From Arthrobacter sp. Hiyo8 (lineage in GTDB: Bacteria > Actinomycetota > Actinomycetes > Actinomycetales > Micrococcaceae): a stretch of DNA of 64,000 bases. Below the pieces are notes generated by a model. The model did no database searches. It saw only the letters and a list, made by a program, of their open reading frames with translations, and was not told the origin of the DNA. Position numbers and translations under genes: made by a program. Numbering within the stretch: the stretch's first letter is position 1; each line of letters opens with the position of its first letter. Positions 59,487-64,000 of the stretch are shown here, piece by piece. Where the stretch lies: contig AP014719.1 in NCBI GenBank assembly GCA_001549895.1, positions 248,001 through 312,000 on the forward strand, written 5' to 3'.

Positions 59487-59873
59487 ATGAGCACTGCAAC
59501 CAACGAAAACAGCACCGGAGCGCAGCTCGCGGGCGGCGAGCTTCCTGAGCACGAGGTCAAGTTGACCGATGTCGCCGCAGGTAAAGTCCGGAGCCTTCTC
59601 GAACAAGAAGGCCGCACGGACTTGCGGCTCCGCGTCGCTGTTCAGCCGGGCGGCTGCTCGGGCCTGATCTACCAGCTCTACTTCGACGAGCGCCTGCTCG
59701 ACGGCGATGCCGTCCGCGATTACGACGGCGTCGAAGTGGTTGTCGACAAGATGAGCGTGCCTTACTTGAGCGGTGCCAGCATCGACTTCGAGGACACGAT
59801 CTCGAAGCAGGGCTTCACCATCGACAACCCCAACGCCGGCGGGTCTTGCGCCTGCGGCGATTCGTTCCACTAA
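59487..59873 (+). CDS. erpA: Iron-sulfur cluster insertion protein ErpA
   Basis: 128 residues, A-type carrier that passes Fe-S clusters to target enzymes. The three conserved cysteines are Cys57 (GGCSGLIYQLYFD), Cys121 and Cys123 (GGSCACGDSF). ATG 59487 with AAGGTAGG upstream. Intact. It lies upstream of the cytochrome oxidase genes, a usual actinobacterial arrangement. Confidence 0.95.
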   Translation: MSTATNENSTGAQLAGGELPEHEVKLTDVAAGKVRSLLEQEGRTDLRLRVAVQPGGCSGLIYQLYFDERLLDGDAVRDYDGVEVVVDKMSVPYLSGASIDFEDTISKQGFTIDNPNAGGSCACGDSFH

Positions 59874-60055
59874 CCCGGGCATTCGCAGGCTGTTGGCCCA
59901 GTTCAGGAACGGGTTGAACCCGGTCCGACGCACTGGGCCAGCATGTCGGCGAAAACCGCTCGGTAGCGGTAAGCTCTACATCGGGTAGTAAAACTTTAGT
60001 GTGCCCGGTGGGCTTCCGGCCGGCCGGGCTGCAGCAACAAGAGGAAGGGCCGTCT

Positions 60056-60927
60056 GTGAGTTCGCAGAACCGAACCGGCAGCCGACGCATAAAGATCACC
60101 TCGATCACTGGCTTGGCACTAGCCGGCGCGTTGGTTTTGACCGGATGTTCACCAGAGGTAGAAAAAGGCTGGTTGCCCACGGAACGTGGAACCACCAGCA
60201 ACACCGATCGGATCATGGACCTCTGGGTCAACTCATGGATCGCCGCCCTCGCCGTCGGCATTATTACTTGGGGCCTGCTGGTCTGGTGCATCATCGCCTA
60301 CCGCCGCCGCAAGGGCACCACGGGTTTCCCGAAGCAGCTTAGCTACAACCTCCCTCTGGAGTCTTTTATTTGACCATTCCGCTGTTCATGGTGCTGGTGT
60401 TCTTCTACTTCACCGACCAGGACCAGCGTGCAATCGATGACCGCTCCCAGGCGGCCGACGTCACGATTGACGTGCGCGGCAAGCAGTGGGCTTGGGACTT
60501 CAACTACGTGAAGGGCCCGGTCATCACCGAAGACCTTCACGAGGCCGGCGTCCAGGCGCACCTCACGGGCAACAACGTGGACAAGGACAAGCTCCCCACC
60601 TTGTACCTGCCGGTCAACAAGTCTGTTGACCTTGAATTGAACTCCCGCGACGTCATTCACTCTTTCTGGGTACCCGCCTTCCTTCAGAAGCGCGACATGA
60701 TCCCGGGCAAGACCAACTACATCAGGTTGACCCCCACCAAGGAGGGCACCTATGACGGCAAGTGCGCCGAACTTTGCGGTGAATACCACTCAGAGATGCT
60801 GTTCCGCGTGAAGGTCGTTTCCGAGGCTGAGTTCCAGGCTCACATGGACCAGCTTCGCCAGAGCGGCAACACCGGTCTTCTCGATTCGAAGTACGACCGC
60901 AACCCGAACCTGAACGCAAAGAATTAA
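60056..60927 (+). CDS. ctaC: Cytochrome c oxidase subunit II (one frameshift)
   Basis: About 290 residues, membrane lipoprotein of the aa3 oxidase that receives electrons from cytochrome c at CuA. GTG 60056. Signal with lipobox ([10 protein letters not shown]), two helices ([20 protein letters not shown], then [17 protein letters not shown]), and a periplasmic-side domain with [10 protein letters not shown] and the CuA motif [12 protein letters not shown]. One G missing near 60362 shifts the frame. ctaD begins 10 nt downstream. Confidence 0.97.
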
Positions 60928-60937
60928 GGGAAGCGAC

Positions 60938-62655
60938 GTGGCTACTTACACTCAATCCGCCGGAGTCCTTGACGCTCCGGTAGTACCGAAGTCCAAGGGA
61001 CGCATCGTCGTCAACTGGATCACCTCCACTGACCACAAGACCATCGGGTACATGTACCTGATCGCGTCCTTTGTGTTCTTCTGCCTGGGTGGCGTCATGG
61101 CGCTGCTGATCCGTGCCGAGCTCTTCGAGCCCGGCATGCAGATCCTGCAGACCAAGGAACAGTACAACCAGCTCTTCACGATGCACGGCACCGTGATGCT
61201 GCTGATGTTTGCGACGCCGCTGTTCGCAGGCTTCGCAAACGTCATCATGCCGCTTCAGATCGGCGCCCCCGATGTCGCCTTCCCGCGACTGAACGCGCTG
61301 GCTTTCTGGTTCTTCCTCTTCGGCTCCACCATCGCGGTGTCCGGCTTCATCACCCCGCAAGGTGCCGCCTCGTTCGGCTGGTTCGCCTACGCGCCTTTGT
61401 CGGACACGACGTTCACCCCGGGCGTGGGCGGAGACCTTTGGGTCTTCGGCCTGGCATTGTCCGGTTTCGGAACCATCCTGGGTGCCGTGAACTTCATTAC
61501 CACCATCATCTGCATGCGCGCTCCCGGCATGACGATGTGGCGCATGCCGATCTTCACCTGGAACACCCTTGTGACGGCAATCCTGGTTCTCATGGCCTTC
61601 CCGCCGCTCGCCGCCGCGCTCTTCGCGCTCGGTGCCGACCGCCGCTTCGGCGCCCACATCTTCGACCCGGAGAACGGCGGAGCTGTCTTGTGGCAGCACC
61701 TGTTCTGGTTCTTCGGCCACCCGGAGGTTTACATCATTGCGCTGCCGTTCTTCGGCATCGTGTCCGAGATCTTCCCGGTATTCAGCCGCAAACCGATCTT
61801 CGGTTACAAGGGCCTGGTCTACGCGACCATCGCCATTGCCGCCCTGTCGGTTACCGTTTGGGCCCACCACATGTACGTCACCGGATCGGTGCTGCTGCCG
61901 TTCTTCTCCTTCATGACGATGCTGATCGCGGTACCCACCGGCGTGAAGTTCTTCAACTGGATCGGAACACTGTGGCAAGGCTCGATCACCTTCGAGACCC
62001 CATGCTCTGGAGCATCGGCTTCCTGGTCACCTTCCTCTTCGGTGGCCTGACCGGCATCATCCTGGCCTCCCCGCCGCTTGACTTCCACGTCTCGGACTCC
62101 TACTTCGTCGTAGCGCACTTCCACTACGTCGTCTTCGGAACCGTCGTGTTCGCCATGTTCGCAGGCTTCTACTTCTGGTGGCCCAAGTGGACCGGCAAGA
62201 TGCTCAACGAACGCCTCGGCAAGATCCACTTCTGGCTCCTCTTCCTGGGCTTCCACGGCACGTTCCTGATCCAGCATTGGCTCGGCGTCGAGGGCATGCC
62301 CCGCCGCTACGCGGACTACATGCCGCAGGACGGCTTCACCTGGATGAACCAGTTCTCCACCATTTCGTCCTTCGTGCTTGGCGCCTCGCTCCTGCCGTTC
62401 TTCTGGAACGTCTACATCACGTGGCGCAGCAACAAGAAGGTAGAAGTTGACGATCCCTGGGGCTTCGGCGCTTCGCTCGAGTGGGCCACATCCTGCCCGC
62501 CGCCGCGGCACAACTTCACCTCGTTGCCCCGTATTCGTTCCGAACGTCCTGCTTTGGACCTCCACCACCCGGAACTCGCCCAGCACCACACTGCACAGAG
62601 CCCCGAGCCGGCAGCAAAGGTACTCGGCAACGCTGATCAGAAGGACGCCAAGTGA
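60938..62655 (+). CDS. ctaD: Cytochrome c oxidase subunit I (one frameshift)
   Basis: About 573 residues, twelve helices, holding heme a and the heme a3-CuB site. GTG 60938. Motifs: [13 protein letters not shown] (heme a ligand His), [20 protein letters not shown] (CuB His and the cross-linked Tyr), WAHHMYVTG (CuB His pair), and [20 protein letters not shown] (heme a3 and heme a ligands). One C missing from the run near 61999 shifts the frame; restored [20 protein letters not shown]. The stop overlaps ctaF by 4 nt. Confidence 0.98.
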
Positions 62656-63052
62656 AAATCGAATCATGGATCTTCGGAGCCGGGACCTTCTTCTTCGTCC
62701 CTGTCGCGGTGGCCTACGGCTTCCTGACCCACTGGTCCGAGTGGGTCGGAACCCTCGGCATTCTCCTGGTCGGCGGCCTGGCAGGCATGATCGGCGGCTA
62801 CCTCGGTTTCACAGGCAAGCGAGTGGGCATGCGCCCGGAAGACCGTCCGGACGCTGAGATCCACGAGGGCGCCGGCGAGCAGGGACACTTCAGCCCCTGG
62901 AGCTGGTGGCCGTTGGTCCTCGGCCTGGCCTGTGCCGGTGGCTTCCTTGGCCTCGCCGTAGGTTTCTGGATCACGTTTGTCGCCGCTGGCCTGGCCTCGT
63001 GGCCTTGGTCGGTTGGGTCTTCGAATACAGCCGTGGAGACCACGCGCACTAG
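62652..63052 (+). CDS. ctaF: Cytochrome c oxidase subunit 4 (actinobacterial CtaF, one frameshift)
   Basis: About 134 residues, an accessory membrane subunit specific to actinobacterial aa3 oxidases. Four helices, starting [20 protein letters not shown] and [19 protein letters not shown]; then [20 protein letters not shown]. Near 63000 one base is missing; restored, the C-terminus reads [16 protein letters not shown], stopping at 63050-63052. Unrepaired, the frame stops at 63062. ATG 62652 overlaps the ctaD stop. Third gene of the operon. Confidence 0.93.
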
Positions 63053-63064
63053 AAGCACTTGAAC

Positions 63065-63105
63065 AACGACGGCGGGCCCACCACTTGGTGGGGCCCGCCG
63101 TCGTT
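63065..63105. terminator. Terminator after ctaF
   Basis: AACGACGGCGGGCCC (63065-63079) and its exact reverse complement (63091-63105) form a 15-bp stem, with ACCA/TGGT pairing inside the loop. It lies 12 nt after the ctaF stop and 46 nt from the convergent HPr gene, so probably bidirectional. Confidence 0.85.
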
Positions 63106-63150
63106 GTATCTGGATGTTGCATGCCGGTGCGTCGTAGCGCACTGGCCCGC

Positions 63151-63444
63151 TCACTGCCCTTCTACGGCCTCCAGGACGGCCGAAAGAGCGGCCAAGGCAT
63201 CGTTGACCTCATTGAGCGTGCGGCCGGCTTGCAGCGCTTCTCGGGAGACGGACAGAACCACTTCGCACCCGTGGCCGAAATCCTCGGTCATGACCTCGAG
63301 CAAAGACCGGGCATCCACCGCTTGCTGCCCGGGCTTACGGATCGTCACCGGAAGGCCCGTGGCCGTCACAGCCCGTACGAACACGGCGGCGGCCCGTGCA
63401 TGGAGGCCGATCTCTGCGGCGACGATGGCTTTGTGCTCGGGCAA
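63151..63444 (-). CDS. Phosphocarrier protein HPr (PTS)
   Basis: 97 residues from TTG 63444, chosen because AGGAG lies 4-5 nt upstream and because it places the active histidine at position 15 (EIGLHARAAAVF), as in other HPr proteins. The central helix region ARSLLEVMTEDFG follows, then ALQAGRTLNEVNDALAALSA. HPr passes phosphate from enzyme I to sugar-specific EIIA; none of these is in the window. A longer ATG start at 63516 is unlikely. Divergent from a GntR regulator. Confidence 0.87.
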   Translation of the reverse strand: MPEHKAIVAAEIGLHARAAAVFVRAVTATGLPVTIRKPGQQAVDARSLLEVMTEDFGHGCEVVLSVSREALQAGRTLNEVNDALAALSAVLEAVEGQ

Positions 63445-63608
63445 ACCGGCTCCTTTGACTCGGACGGCCAGATGCCGACTGCGATTTTGATCCCTACAAG
63501 CGTAGCGCCGCCACACGGCGCCCGCGTTTACAGTGCCGAGCTGGTCTAGCCCTGCCGGTGGATTGGCCTACGCTTATTTCATGACAGATTTCGTGGCCGG
63601 GGGCCGCT

Positions 63609-64000
63609 GTGCCCGCTGAGGCATCCCGCATCGCGGGGGAGATCGACCGCAAGAGCGGCACTCCCATCTACGTTCAGTTGCGCGAGATCCTGCGCAGCTA
63701 TATCTCGGCGTCGTGCAAACCCGGTGCGGCGTTGCCTTCGGAGCGGGACCTTTCCGAACGGTTCGGACTTGCCCGCATGACGGTGCGGCAGGCCATCGAC
63801 GCCCTGGTCGGCGAGGAAGTTATTGAACGCGTGGTTGGATTGGGAACCTTCGTCCGCAAACCGAAGCTGGACCTCCAGGTGAAGCTCACGTCCTACAGCG
63901 AGGAAATGCAACGCCGCGGCATGGTTCCGGCAGCGAAGGTCCTGAGCTTTGAACAGATCGCAGCCAGTGCCTTCCTGGCGAGGGAACTCCAGCTGGAGGA
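63609..64000 (+). CDS. GntR/HutC-family regulator (partial, runs off the edge)
   Basis: The first about 130 residues of a GntR-type repressor. GTG 63609 (or ATG 63582 if a base is missing between). Winged helix: GTPIYVQLREILRSYISASC, ALPSERDLSERFGLARMTVR, QAIDALVGEEVIERVVGLGT. The linker to the HutC/UTRA effector domain begins at QVKLTSYSEEMQRRG. This is the DasR/YvoA-like subgroup, often responding to aminosugar phosphates. Divergent from HPr, so control of PTS genes is a reasonable guess. Confidence 0.87.
   Translation, partial: MPAEASRIAGEIDRKSGTPIYVQLREILRSYISASCKPGAALPSERDLSERFGLARMTVRQAIDALVGEEVIERVVGLGTFVRKPKLDLQVKLTSYSEEMQRRGMVPAAKVLSFEQIAASAFLARELQLE

Noticed and set aside
60722..61978. 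A 418-codon minus-strand frame rich in His, Glu and Arg
   Set aside because: Antisense of ctaC/ctaD, where membrane codons read backward give such composition.

Overview
The window is high-GC actinobacterial DNA. Gene content and order (holA-rpsT-lepA-hemW-DUF3097-hrcA-dnaJ-rsmE-phoH-ybeY-CBS protein-era, leuA-recO-uppS, ctaC-ctaD-ctaF, DUF3043) point to Arthrobacter sensu lato (Micrococcaceae). GTG and TTG starts with GGAGG-type ribosome sites are common. Many genes, including era, dnaJ, uppS, leuA, recO, pyrD, ctaC and ctaD, are interrupted by single-base frameshifts. In over 40 breaks worked through, adding back one base, nearly always to a C or G run, restores the family sequence. The breaks therefore look like base-dropping errors in a draft consensus, so most broken genes are reported as single CDSs with their approximate break points.

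Layout. 1-9.9 kb is an accessory region of small unknown proteins (STAS-like, DUF1508, DUF4265, DUF3825 and small membrane proteins) with eight copies of a 26-nt palindromic element between them. 10-11.9 kb holds a serine recombinase, a putative operator array, an HTH-like protein and an ABC ATPase cut off before its signature motif. 12-18.2 kb is a sugar locus: a ROK regulator divergent from a binding protein, two permeases and a GH13 alpha-glucosidase. 18.4-28.6 kb is a second accessory region with two ECF sigma factor modules, each followed by a membrane-anchored protein, an FtsI-like transpeptidase, a PASTA-only protein, small membrane proteins and three copies of a conserved 49-nt element.

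At about 28.6 kb a 5'-truncated comEC marks an abrupt change to the conserved core. 28.6-46.4 kb carries replication and translation genes (holA, rpsT, a PemK/MazF-like protein, lepA), hemW, the CIRCE-controlled hrcA-dnaJ-rsmE group, and phoH-ybeY-CBS protein-era followed by an LCP cell-wall ligase. 46.4-59.3 kb holds an M13 peptidase, leuA with a leader peptide, recO, uppS, two tandem alpha/beta hydrolases, an FAD-dependent dehydrogenase, pyrD, DUF3043 and an M20 dipeptidase. 59.4-63.1 kb holds erpA and the cytochrome aa3 oxidase genes. The window ends with HPr divergent from a GntR/HutC regulator that runs off the edge.

No tRNA, rRNA, CRISPR array or complete insertion sequence was recognised. 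The items most worth following are the two dispersed non-coding element families (26 nt at 3.3-9.9 kb, 49 nt at 22.4-28.0 kb), the sigma factor/transpeptidase/PASTA cluster, and the comEC junction.
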